Below are positions 24,081-31,498 of a DNA stretch of 55,148 bases, piece by piece. Source of the DNA: Lachnospiraceae bacterium (lineage in GTDB: Bacteria > Bacillota > Clostridia > Lachnospirales > Lachnospiraceae). The translations under genes and the position numbers were made by a program. Each line of letters starts with the position of its first letter. The stretch's first letter is position 1. The stretch lies in the NCBI GenBank assembly GCA_017482485.1, contig JAFUMV010000085.1, positions 1 through 55,148 of the forward strand. The letters are read 5' to 3'. The notes beneath the pieces were generated by a model that saw only the letters and a program-made list of their open reading frames with translations, was not told the origin of the DNA and searched no databases.

Positions 24081-26999
24081 CTAAATGAAGTCTCTTTCTC
24101 TTAAGATGATCATATCATCTTCGTCATAACGTTTCCTGAACAGAATATCCAGGAAATGACGCAGACTTTTTCTCTCAGCGCTTTCAATCGCTTCATCTAC
24201 AATCTCCCTGACTTCTTCCACCGTCACCGCATGGTCATTGGTCTGCATATCCTCGATGCGGGTGTGAAGGGCCAGACGTCCCAGTTCATCAATGGAATAT
24301 TCCAGATTATAAGCATACTGGCATCCGTATTTCACCAGTGTTGCACTGTCCAGTGCTGCAATATCAAAACGGGCCGTGAAACAATCGGCAAGTGCTTTGC
24401 TTCTTTCCAAAAGTCTTCCGATGGCTCTCTTGTTATCCAGCAAAAATACAATAATTCCCGTGTGATCCTGATTCAGCGCTTTTGCCAGATTTTCGGCTCC
24501 GGCCTCGGAAAGTTTTCCTGCTTTCTCCACAATCAGCGCTCCATTGGAGATCTTTGCAATCAGGCCGTCAGCCTTGCGCTCATTGAGTACGTCTCCGCTG
24601 ATCTTGGCAACCTTTCCGGAAAAATTCTGATCTGTGGCACGGATTTCACGGATCATATTCTTCGCCAGTTTCATCATATTGGAACCCGGAGCGCCACTGA
24701 TGATCATATTACCCGTATATGCGGAAAGGCTGATCTTATCCAGCGCGTTCACCAGCTGGCGCATTGCACCTTTCGTCGGCACAAAGGGAGCAAACAGCTC
24801 TTTTTCCTCTTCTGTCATGCTGCGAATATGCTCCTGCAGCTGTTTCTCGCTGATCTGACCGTCCGCAGAGCCGCTTTTTTGGGACTGTTTCTCCTGCACT
24901 TGTGTTTCTGCCTTTGTTTCTTCCTGGGCAGACCGTGCTTCCTCTGTATCTTGTTCGCTTTCAGAGAACTGATTCTGCGCTGTCTGTTCGCTTTCTGCAG
25001 GCTGATTTTGCGTTGTCTGTCCGCTTTCCGCAGGCTGATTCTGCGCTGTCTGTTCGCTTTCTACAGGCTGATTCTGCGCTGTCTGTCCGCTTTCTGCAGG
25101 CTGATTCTGCGCTGTCTGTTCGCTTTCTGCAGGCTGATTTACTGCAGCCTGTCCGTTTTCTGCAGGCTGTGCCTCTCTGACTCCAGCCTGTGCTGCTTCG
25201 TTGGAATGCTCCTGTGCAGTCTGCAGCGCTTCACGGTCAGCCACAGTTTCAGTTGCCGTCCTTCGGGCAATTTCCCGGGAAGGGATCTCTTTTGTGCGGC
25301 CATCAATTCCCTGAGGAATCATTTCTTTGGCATTCTGTAAAACGCCCTGCTGCACCGGCACAGTCTTCTGTACTTTCTGTGTCATCTCGGGAACTTCATC
25401 TATCACGCCTTCTGCCGCCATGACTGCTCTCGCCGCCGCATTTGCCGGCATCGGTCTTACATTTTCAGAAGAAACAGCAGACATCGGTCTGTGAATGCCT
25501 GCTGCAGGCATTTCGTCAGTTTCCTGTTCTTCTTCGATCTCTTCCAGCTCCTCCACTTCATCATAGGCATCTGCCTGTACGGAGGAAGACGGATGAATCA
25601 GCTCTTCCGGAATCGGTTCGCCGCGCTGCAGCTTCTCCAGCACACCGTCTCTGGTCTGCTGATCAAATTCATCAAACAGAGAGCCTGTATGCTGCAGCAT
25701 CCACTGTCTGGTCTCCTGTTTGCGCTTTTCCTGATTTTCGCGCTTGCGTTTTTCCCACTCTGCAAGCACTTCTTCTATATTCATCTGACCTGTGATCTGT
25801 TTTTCCACCGCCTTTGATTCAGGCAGGGCAAGGCTGATCTGTCCATCATATTCCTGGGCCAGAAGCTCATCCATCTGCTGATTTTGGTCATTCGATGCAG
25901 GCAGATCCCTTACCGCATTCGGTTCGCTTGCCTCATTCCGCTCATTAACTTCTGTTTCTCCGCTTACGGAATTCTCAGTCTCTTCCGTTTCCAGCTGTCC
26001 CGTAGCCTGGGCATCCCAATTTTCGGAGTCATGGATCATTCTGGTAACATCCTCCTGATATTCCATATCCTCTCCATCATAAACAGCGGACCTGGAAGTC
26101 ACCGGCGTATTCGGCTGCATCTGCCGCATGCCGGATTCCGGCAATACCTCCTGGCGCTGCCGGTCAGTCTCAGTCTCCTGCGCCGGCACATTCTCTTCCG
26201 GTTCCAGGACCTCACGCATGCTCTCGGCCAACGCCGCCTGCAAGTTAATCGTATTATACTCTCCCATATCCATGGGCTTGACCTGAATATCCAGTTCATC
26301 CTCCGGCTCTTTCGTCGGTTCAGGCTCTGCGTGAGTCTGCACTTCCACTTCTGCAGGCACCGGCTCTTCTTCCTTTTCCCCGACTCTGCCAAACTGTCTG
26401 TCATATGCCTGCTGCTGTGCGGGGGAAAGAGGAACATAAAGACGCTTCAGCTCCATCGCCTTCGTCACATACTTGCCTTCGCCAAACCACAAAATCAGCT
26501 GGTCACATTCCTCCACGCACTCTGTGGCAAGTCCCACACGGTGATAAAGAAATGCCAGCTCATATGCCCATTTCTCGTTATATTCTCTCTTCTTATATTC
26601 CTTTAAAACAGCAATCCGCTCTTCCAGACTGATATCCTGAGCTTCGTAAATTTTATAAAGCAAAATATACTTGCTCGTATCATTGGGCGCAAGCTGTACA
26701 AATTCCTTATAATATTCCACAGCCTCGACCACCTGACCCATTTTCACAGTCAGATCGCACAGCGCGTAAATAATTCTTCTGTTCTGAGGGCTCTTTTCAT
26801 TTGCCAAAAGAAGCATTTCCTTGGCATCTTCGAATCTTCTGTTGATTTTATAAACATCGCTGATAATTCCCAGCGTCGAAATATTGCGAACCTTTTTCCA
26901 GTCAATTGTATCAGCAACCTGAGCGGCTTCCTGAAAACGTCCTTTTCTATTCAGCGTTTTGATCTCTTCCAGCCGCAGCTTATATTCGTACTTATCCAA
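24081..26999 (-). CDS. TPR protein with low-complexity linker and a C-terminal ATPase-like domain
   Basis: About 972 residues in three parts. The N-terminal 210 residues are TPR-like helices (YEYKLRLEEIKTLNRKGRFQ onward). A long acidic, Glu- and Gln-rich middle (about 215-680) holds six in-frame repeats of an 11-residue unit (NQPAESEQTAQ type). The C-terminal 280 residues resemble an AAA-type fold, with SGAPGSNMMKLAKNMIREI where Walker A would be (no Lys at the usual place), ISGDVLNERKADGLI, GALIVEKAG as a possible Walker B and a lid-like ending. The function is unknown. The TTG at 26999 is preferred since AGGTG lies eight bases upstream; a GTG at 27008 is possible. Likely co-transcribed with glgB. 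Confidence 0.75.
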   Translation of the reverse strand: MDKYEYKLRLEEIKTLNRKGRFQEAAQVADTIDWKKVRNISTLGIISDVYKINRRFEDAKEMLLLANEKSPQNRRIIYALCDLTVKMGQVVEAVEYYKEFVQLAPNDTSKYILLYKIYEAQDISLEERIAVLKEYKKREYNEKWAYELAFLYHRVGLATECVEECDQLILWFGEGKYVTKAMELKRLYVPLSPAQQQAYDRQFGRVGEKEEEPVPAEVEVQTHAEPEPTKEPEDELDIQVKPMDMGEYNTINLQAALAESMREVLEPEENVPAQETETDRQRQEVLPESGMRQMQPNTPVTSRSAVYDGEDMEYQEDVTRMIHDSENWDAQATGQLETEETENSVSGETEVNERNEASEPNAVRDLPASNDQNQQMDELLAQEYDGQISLALPESKAVEKQITGQMNIEEVLAEWEKRKRENQEKRKQETRQWMLQHTGSLFDEFDQQTRDGVLEKLQRGEPIPEELIHPSSSVQADAYDEVEELEEIEEEQETDEMPAAGIHRPMSAVSSENVRPMPANAAARAVMAAEGVIDEVPEMTQKVQKTVPVQQGVLQNAKEMIPQGIDGRTKEIPSREIARRTATETVADREALQTAQEHSNEAAQAGVREAQPAENGQAAVNQPAESEQTAQNQPAESGQTAQNQPVESEQTAQNQPAESGQTTQNQPAESEQTAQNQFSESEQDTEEARSAQEETKAETQVQEKQSQKSGSADGQISEKQLQEHIRSMTEEEKELFAPFVPTKGAMRQLVNALDKISLSAYTGNMIISGAPGSNMMKLAKNMIREIRATDQNFSGKVAKISGDVLNERKADGLIAKISNGALIVEKAGKLSEAGAENLAKALNQDHTGIIVFLLDNKRAIGRLLERSKALADCFTARFDIAALDSATLVKYGCQYAYNLEYSIDELGRLALHTRIEDMQTNDHAVTVEEVREIVDEAIESAERKSLRHFLDILFRKRYDEDDMIILRERDFI
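24971..25168. repeat. six 33-bp coding tandem repeats
   Basis: Six exact-length units beginning at 24971, 25004, 25037, 25070, 25103 and 25136. The first five are near identical (GATTCTGCGCTGTCTGTTCG type) and the last is diverged. They are in frame within the TPR protein gene and encode an 11-residue unit on the minus strand. The plus-strand reading through them is long and open but is only a shadow. Confidence 0.9.
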
Positions 27000-27099
27000 G
27001 GTGCTCACCTCATAGTTTATCTTATCAAAATATTCTTGCAGTTATATCGTTTTTTCGTAAATTTCATTTGGGCACACTGACCCACTTTTCACTTTACTA

Positions 27100-27129
27100 A
27101 GTTTAACATAGCCCCTATAGCAATGTCAA
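27100..27129 (-). promoter_or_regulatory. promoter of the TPR protein-glgB unit
   Basis: On the minus strand TTGACA (27129-27124), an 18-base spacer and TAAACT (27105-27100), with a TG one base before the -10 box (extended -10). The leader would be about 90 bases. Confidence 0.5.
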
Positions 27130-27195
27130 AGAAAAAAGCGGCTTTTTTTACAAGCCTTTTTTTACAAGCTTAAGCAGCGTCAGCCATTTTAACTA

Positions 27196-27350
27196 TACCA
27201 GGGTATATACGGGCGAAACAGCTGAAAATACCCCGATTGCGTGTCAAAAATGGTTAAAAATACAGGAGCGAGGGTATATGGACGAGAAATTTCCGGAAAT
27301 ACCCTGGAACTGTTCACATCACCAGTGTACGCGAGGCATTTTCGCGCTTC
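27196..27350. repeat. intergenic palindromic element and repeat copy B
   Basis: CCAGGGTAT (27198-27206) and ATACCCTGG (27296-27304) are inverted repeats. Inside lie two imperfect copies of a GGGTAT...ATACCC hairpin of about 37 bases. Directly after comes ACTGTTCA and GTGTACGCGAGGCATTTTC (from 27318), matching the core at 4934. The whole element sits in the 418-base gap between the TPR protein and the anti-sigma gene; I see no gene in this gap. Confidence 0.6.
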
Positions 27351-27352
27351 CA

Positions 27353-27386
27353 TAAACAAAACGGAGCGGCTTTCGGGACCGCTCCG
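27353..27386 (-). terminator. terminator of the sigma/anti-sigma operon
   Basis: CGGAGCGG and CCGCTCCG (27362-27386) form an 8-bp stem, followed on the minus strand by TTTTGTTT. It lies about 30 bases past the stop of the anti-sigma gene. Confidence 0.8.
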
Positions 27387-27417
27387 CAATTTACAGCCGA
27401 CCAGGGCCGGTTTCTTT

Positions 27418-28458
27418 TTATTCCGCCTCAAATTCCACATACAGGGTATAGGCTTCTTTTTGATTTTCCTGCCCGATTTGACAGCTTTTCACCAAACGAT
27501 ACTTTCCGGGCTGCAAATCTCCGTAAAGGGCAGATATGTCCACTTCTTCTTCTCTGCTCATCTGCGGATCCACAAAAGTCCGGACGTCCTCCCATGCCCC
27601 ATCGCCCACAGGCACTACTTTTGTCCACTCATCACCGGATTTCTGTTCCAGATAGTAGTCGCTATCATAGTACAGTGTTTTTGACGTTTCCCGGTTGGAA
27701 ATTTCAAATGTCAGTATTCCCGATGAAAATCCGGTCAGAGTCACCTTTACATTCACTGCCTCTTCTGTACCCTGCTCACTTTCTGTGCTTTCTTCTGTAC
27801 TTTCAGCGGGCTCCCCTTCAAAAACAGGTTCTCCTTCCAGTTCCGATGCTATCATCGGAAGCTGCCCTGCCTGCACTTCTGTCTCTCCCGATTCGCTCTG
27901 CTGCATTTCTGTGGTCTGGATTTGTTGCGGAAGTGTTTCATCTTCTGGTTTAGTGCTCGCTTTCGCATCCGCCTCCTGCTCCGCCTGGGATTTAATCTCT
28001 TCAGAAGCGCTGTCTTTCTCACCTGCCGTCACCTGTTCAGCAGATCCCATCCCCTTATCGGAGAAATTCGTCACGGAAGTTTTCTCCTGGTTTTCTCCCA
28101 TGGCAACATCTCCGGTGACCTCTGCCGAAATCTCCTGTTTTGCGGCTTCTTCTTCAAAGGCCGCTTCCTCGGCTGTATCTGCAGCTTCATTCCTGTCAAA
28201 GGGCGACAGAATCAATCCCTGACTGTTCAAGAGTCCGAAGATACCAACACAGACTGCCAGCACCGCACAGGCGGCAAGTGCGCCCTGCCAGCGATAAATG
28301 GCGGCACTTTTCTTTTTTCTCTTTTTCTTATGTTCCACGGGCGCAGATTTCATGCCTTTGAGGACTGCCGCCTCTTTCTTTCCCGCCAGGGCAGCTTCTT
28401 CTACCAGGCTGTCATCGATCTGTCCGATCGCATCTAAAAGCTTTTCACTTTTTTTCAC
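27418..28458 (-). CDS. probable anti-sigma factor with an external Ig-like domain
   Basis: A 346-residue single-pass membrane protein next to an ECF sigma factor. Residues 1-55 are charged and cytoplasmic, with a KKKRKKK stop just before the membrane segment (about 57-77, ALAACAVLAVCVGIFGLL). An acidic Ser/Thr/Glu-rich linker of about 150 residues follows. The last 110 residues form a beta-rich external domain (VKVTLTGFSSGILTFEISN; LQPGKYRLVKS) similar to the bacterial Ig-like Big_14 type. Its start overlaps the sigma stop by four bases (ATGA). The likely role is to hold the sigma factor at the membrane until an external signal arrives. This rests on arrangement, as no ASD motif is clear. Confidence 0.75.
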   Translation of the reverse strand: MKKSEKLLDAIGQIDDSLVEEAALAGKKEAAVLKGMKSAPVEHKKKRKKKSAAIYRWQGALAACAVLAVCVGIFGLLNSQGLILSPFDRNEAADTAEEAAFEEEAAKQEISAEVTGDVAMGENQEKTSVTNFSDKGMGSAEQVTAGEKDSASEEIKSQAEQEADAKASTKPEDETLPQQIQTTEMQQSESGETEVQAGQLPMIASELEGEPVFEGEPAESTEESTESEQGTEEAVNVKVTLTGFSSGILTFEISNRETSKTLYYDSDYYLEQKSGDEWTKVVPVGDGAWEDVRTFVDPQMSREEEVDISALYGDLQPGKYRLVKSCQIGQENQKEAYTLYVEFEAE

Positions 28459-29015
28459 AGAACAACTCCTTCTTTCTCCAGATGATCCTTCAGTCTGTTC
28501 CTGATTCGAAACAGCTGGGATTTTACCTTACTCTCACTGACGTCGAAACGATTCGCAATTTCTTTAATGGAATCCACATAAAAATACCGGCGCACGAAAA
28601 TATTCCGGCTTTCCTCATCGATCTGATATAAAAACCGATTGATCGCTGCAACAGTTTCCTTTCCCTCAATTTCCTCCTCCACGCTCTTTGCGGAGGGAAG
28701 GCATTCTTCCAATTCCATCAAAAGCAGATCCACCTCACCGCTGCCCCGCTTCTGCGCATGGGTCATGCGGTAACGGCTGATGGAAAGGTTTCGCGTGATT
28801 TTTCCCAGAAAAGCAGCAAGAAAATCAGGCCGTTTGGGCGGCATCGTGTCCCATGCCCGCAGCCAGGTGTCATTCACACACTCTTCGGTATCTTCCTGAT
28901 TTTTCAAAATATGTAAGGAAATGCTCCTGCAGTAGTTTCCGTATTTTTTGTCTGTTTCCATGATCGCATTTTCCTGGCGCGCCCAGTAGAGATCAATAAT
29001 TTTTTCGTCTTCCAT
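28455..29015 (-). CDS. ECF-type RNA polymerase sigma factor
   Basis: A 186-residue sigma-70 family factor of the extracytoplasmic function type. Region 2 is visible as ILKNQEDTEECVNDTWLRAW with the following LGKITRNLSISRYR, and region 4 as a helix-turn-helix in DSIKEIANRFDVSESKVKSQ with LFRIRNRLKDHL. The linker with EEIEGKETVAAINRFLYQID is the usual 2-4 connection. The ATG at 29015 follows AAGGAGG by eight bases; an ATG at 29048 has none. It forms a translationally coupled pair with the membrane protein that follows. The regulon is unknown. Confidence 0.9.
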   Translation of the reverse strand: MEDEKIIDLYWARQENAIMETDKKYGNYCRSISLHILKNQEDTEECVNDTWLRAWDTMPPKRPDFLAAFLGKITRNLSISRYRMTHAQKRGSGEVDLLLMELEECLPSAKSVEEEIEGKETVAAINRFLYQIDEESRNIFVRRYFYVDSIKEIANRFDVSESKVKSQLFRIRNRLKDHLEKEGVVL

Positions 29016-29156
29016 AAGGAGTTCCTCCTTCTGTAAGTGATAACGCAATCTGCCTCAGTCAGGTTTCATGCATAATTCTTCTTTTTAAAAACTATATTAT
29101 ATCAAAATGCAGCTGTTAAATTCAGCAGCTGCCCCGTACTTTCAAAGGAGACTTTC

Positions 29157-29672
29157 ATGTTTTCTTTTACATCTTTTTGCAGTGATGAACCTTATCCCCC
29201 GATCTGTGTCGAACGTCCCAATCCCTGCTACGCTTCGGAGCTGCTTTCCAACATCGGTTCCTGCAACTCGGAAATGTCCGCCATCAGTCTCTACATTTAC
29301 AATAGCACAATTTTAACGGATGAAAACCCTGAATTTGCAAAGATTTTTCACAAGATCAGCATGGTGGAAATGCGGCATCTCGATATGTTTGCACAGCTTG
29401 CCTGCAAGCTCGGTGCGGATCCCAGATTGTGGAGCACAAGCGGCAAGCGGCCCTGTTACTGGTCACCGGCCTGCAACCGTTATCCCACTCAGATCATTCC
29501 TCTGCTCCAGAACTGTCTGTCAGGCGAGCAGGACGCCATTTTAAAATATCGCCGTCAGTCGGATCAGATTCACGACTGCTATGTTGCCGACCTGCTCAAC
29601 CGTGTGATTCTTGATGAGCAGATTCATGTACAGATTTTCCGTGAGATGATTGCGGAAGCTTCAAAATGTTAA
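29157..29672 (+). CDS. ferritin-like di-iron protein
   Basis: A 171-residue four-helix protein of the ferritin/rubrerythrin superfamily. A complete two-metal ligand set can be read: Glu39 (CNSEMSAIS), Glu71-x-x-His74 (VEMRHLDMF), Glu124 (SGEQDAILKY) and Glu154-x-x-His157 (LDEQIHVQIF). There are ten cysteines, including three in the N-terminal tail, but no rubredoxin-type CxxC pair. Possible roles are peroxide removal, iron handling or a manganese-catalase-like activity as in the CotJC group; the sequence does not decide. AAGGAG precedes the ATG, and a very strong terminator follows. The gene stands alone, so it is probably regulated separately, perhaps by oxidative stress. Confidence 0.82.
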   Translation: MFSFTSFCSDEPYPPICVERPNPCYASELLSNIGSCNSEMSAISLYIYNSTILTDENPEFAKIFHKISMVEMRHLDMFAQLACKLGADPRLWSTSGKRPCYWSPACNRYPTQIIPLLQNCLSGEQDAILKYRRQSDQIHDCYVADLLNRVILDEQIHVQIFREMIAEASKC

Positions 29673-29727
29673 TACAATGAAGATCAGCAGACCATGCGAA
29701 ACCTGGCCCGCAATATGGCATGGATGT

Positions 29728-29770
29728 AAAACGTGCCGGTCAGATGCGAAAAACCTGACCGGCACGTTTT
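29728..29770. terminator. strong bidirectional terminator after the ferritin-like gene
   Basis: A perfect 16-bp stem: AAAACGTGCCGGTCAG (29728-29743) with its complement at 29755-29770, loop about 11 bases. It serves both converging genes. Confidence 0.9.
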
Positions 29771-29779
29771 CGTTATACT

Positions 29780-30355
29780 TTATTGGGGAACAGGCCCGAT
29801 TCCCAGCCCCTGGGACAGAATCAGAAAAATAAACCAGGCCGCACACAGAATAATGCCCACCGCTGCCACAAAGAAAATGATTCCACTTCGTTTCTGCCGC
29901 GTTGAACGGATGATGCCGAGCAGCAGCACAGCGATGGATGCCACCATCACCGAAATAAACAGCCACACACTTACAAAACCGTAAAGTCCGACCTGATCAA
30001 TTGCCAGAACGATAAAGGTGAGCAGCATTGCCGCCTCTGCTGTCCGAAGCAGGCTTTTTATTTCCCGAAGCCGCTCTTTTTTGATGACAGCTCTCGCCTC
30101 TTTCTTTTCCGCCTTTTTTAGCTGCTTTTCCTCTGCCTTCAGCTGCTTTTCTTCCGCTTTAAGCTGCTTTGGCGTTTTGCTTTCCTCTGCAGATTCCGGA
30201 TCGGTGTCGGTAAGCATCTGCTTTTCTTCCTGCACCACCTCATCAAATGCCGTTTCGTCAATTACAACCGGCGGCACATCCATCAGCTCCGATTCTTCCA
30301 GATCCACTTCTTTTTCCAGGACTTCCTGCTCAATTTTCTTTTCTGCTTCAGTCAT
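29780..30355 (-). CDS. membrane protein with an N-terminal coiled coil
   Basis: A 191-residue protein that I do not recognise. Residues 1-60 are strongly acidic. Residues 61-100 are Lys/Glu-rich with the near-repeat QLKAEEKQLKAEEKQLKKAE, likely a coiled coil. Three hydrophobic segments follow (about 105-122, 128-150 and 160-182). The start has GAGG nine bases upstream. It overlaps the end of the HD-domain gene by 8 bases, so the two are co-translated. No enzymatic motif is seen. Confidence 0.6.
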   Translation of the reverse strand: MTEAEKKIEQEVLEKEVDLEESELMDVPPVVIDETAFDEVVQEEKQMLTDTDPESAEESKTPKQLKAEEKQLKAEEKQLKKAEKKEARAVIKKERLREIKSLLRTAEAAMLLTFIVLAIDQVGLYGFVSVWLFISVMVASIAVLLLGIIRSTRQKRSGIIFFVAAVGIILCAAWFIFLILSQGLGIGPVPQ

Positions 30356-30935
30356 GATTCTTTTCCTCTGCTTCCCGAATTTTCTCTATTGTCTTTTTCA
30401 CGGCTTCTTCCTGCAAACTTTCCAGAAAGGGGAAACCAACCACATTTTGGGCTGCATAGGTCTGCTGCAGTTCATATTCCAGCGGCAGCCAGGTGCTGAT
30501 GTCGCTTTCGTTGTGCTGTATCACCGCTTCCAGCTTGTCCAGCGCCTTATAGACCTTCGCTTCCTTTGTTTTCTGCGCCTCCATTTCGGCAAAAAGCCCC
30601 GTCACTTCCTCATACAACGGTCCAGGCAGGCCGGACAACAGCTCATCTACCGCCTTTTTCTCGATTTCTTCATGGGTTTCATTTTTATAAAAAGTGGGAA
30701 TATCACCGGTAAGTGCTTCTCCGATATCATGAAGCAGACACATCCGAATCACCTTATCTATGTCAATCTCACCCAATTCGTCCTTCATCAGGTACGCCAT
30801 CAATGCCGTGCGCCAGCTGTGCCCCGCCACATTTTCCTGCACACCGTCCGCCGTGACGCAGTGCCGGGGAACAGATTTGAGTTTTTCTATTCGATCTAAA
30901 AAAGCAATGAACTGCTGTGCTGTGAATTTTTCCAT
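30348..30935 (-). CDS. HD-domain phosphohydrolase (YfbR/HDDC2 type)
   Basis: A 195-residue metal-dependent phosphohydrolase. The HD ligands are visible: His in NVAGHSWRTA near residue 39, the His-Asp pair in CLLHDIGEALTGDIP near 69 and a later Asp in ALDKLEAVIQH near 130. This layout is that of YfbR/HDDC2, which remove phosphate from deoxynucleoside monophosphates; the exact substrate here is not proven. AAGGAAG precedes the ATG. It is the first gene of a pair with the membrane protein that overlaps its stop. Confidence 0.88.
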   Translation of the reverse strand: MEKFTAQQFIAFLDRIEKLKSVPRHCVTADGVQENVAGHSWRTALMAYLMKDELGEIDIDKVIRMCLLHDIGEALTGDIPTFYKNETHEEIEKKAVDELLSGLPGPLYEEVTGLFAEMEAQKTKEAKVYKALDKLEAVIQHNESDISTWLPLEYELQQTYAAQNVVGFPFLESLQEEAVKKTIEKIREAEEKNHD

Positions 30936-31075
30936 GGAATTCTCTTCCTTTATGTCATAATATCCGTTTCAGGTATATTATACACTTGGTTCTCCCGAAA
31001 TTCCACATTTTCCCGCCATCCGGCGCAAGAAGTTAAAGATCCGCAGATTCATATGCGCTGCCTCCTCCCCAGCAT

Positions 31076-31130
31076 AAAAAAGGTTACAGTATTGACAGTT
31101 TCCATTATCTGTCAGTGCTGTAACCTTAAA
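31076..31130 (-). terminator. terminator left behind the GDPD pseudogene
   Basis: AAGGTTACAG (31080-31089) pairs with CTGTAACCTT (31118-31127), and an inner GACAG/CTGTC extends the stem. On the minus strand a run of six Ts follows, so it ends transcription coming from the pseudogene. Confidence 0.8.
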
Positions 31131-31164
31131 ATACGATATTTACGATGAATCATGCAAATGCCTG

Positions 31165-31412
31165 TCAATCGGCGATGTTTTTCAGAAATGCATTCAACCG
31201 ATCCGGGAAATTTACTGTCATACCATCCACTTTCAATCGGCACATTTTTTCATCAAATCCTGTGAAGCAACGCCCCATGCACGAACGCCATCCTTCGTAA
31301 CCTGAACATCGGTCTCAGTTCCATTTGCGCCCTGCAGCAATCCCAGATAAAAGGATGACATGATATTTTCCGGTGCGTACTCGCTGGCACCTCTGTGTGC
31401 ATAATTGATCAT
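31165..31412 (-). pseudogene. glycerophosphodiester phosphodiesterase remnant (deleted and frameshifted)
   Basis: From an ATG at 31412 with AAGGAG upstream the minus strand encodes MINYAHRGASEYAPENIMSS and ends this block with ETDVQVTKDGV, the N-terminus of GDPD enzymes (HRG and the ExD metal motif). It jumps directly to RAWGVASQDLMKKCAD, a C-terminal GDPD piece, and stops. One base out of frame the C-terminus continues as KVDGMTVNFPDRLNAFLK and ends at 31165. Intact enzymes have about 240 residues, so most of the barrel between the two pieces has been lost and one frameshift added. The original enzyme hydrolysed glycerophosphodiesters. Confidence 0.85.
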
Positions 31413-31498
31413 GGATTTTTCTCCTTCATTTCACCTGCATTTTTCTTTTCAGTATATCACATTATGACAATCAGAGAAACGGTTTTTACATTCCATCA

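Noticed and set aside
24971-25168. Possible CRISPR array or intergenic satellite
   Set aside because: Units are contiguous without spacers and in frame within a coding sequence.
24156-25340. 394-residue open frame on the plus strand
   Set aside because: It is the antisense of the TPR protein; its length comes from the 33-bp repeats lacking stops in that frame, and the composition (long Leu/Phe/Arg repeats) is typical of a shadow.
30936-31164. Search for a tRNA or small RNA in the gap
   Set aside because: Only the terminator hairpin at 31076-31130 is present; no cloverleaf or CCA end is seen.
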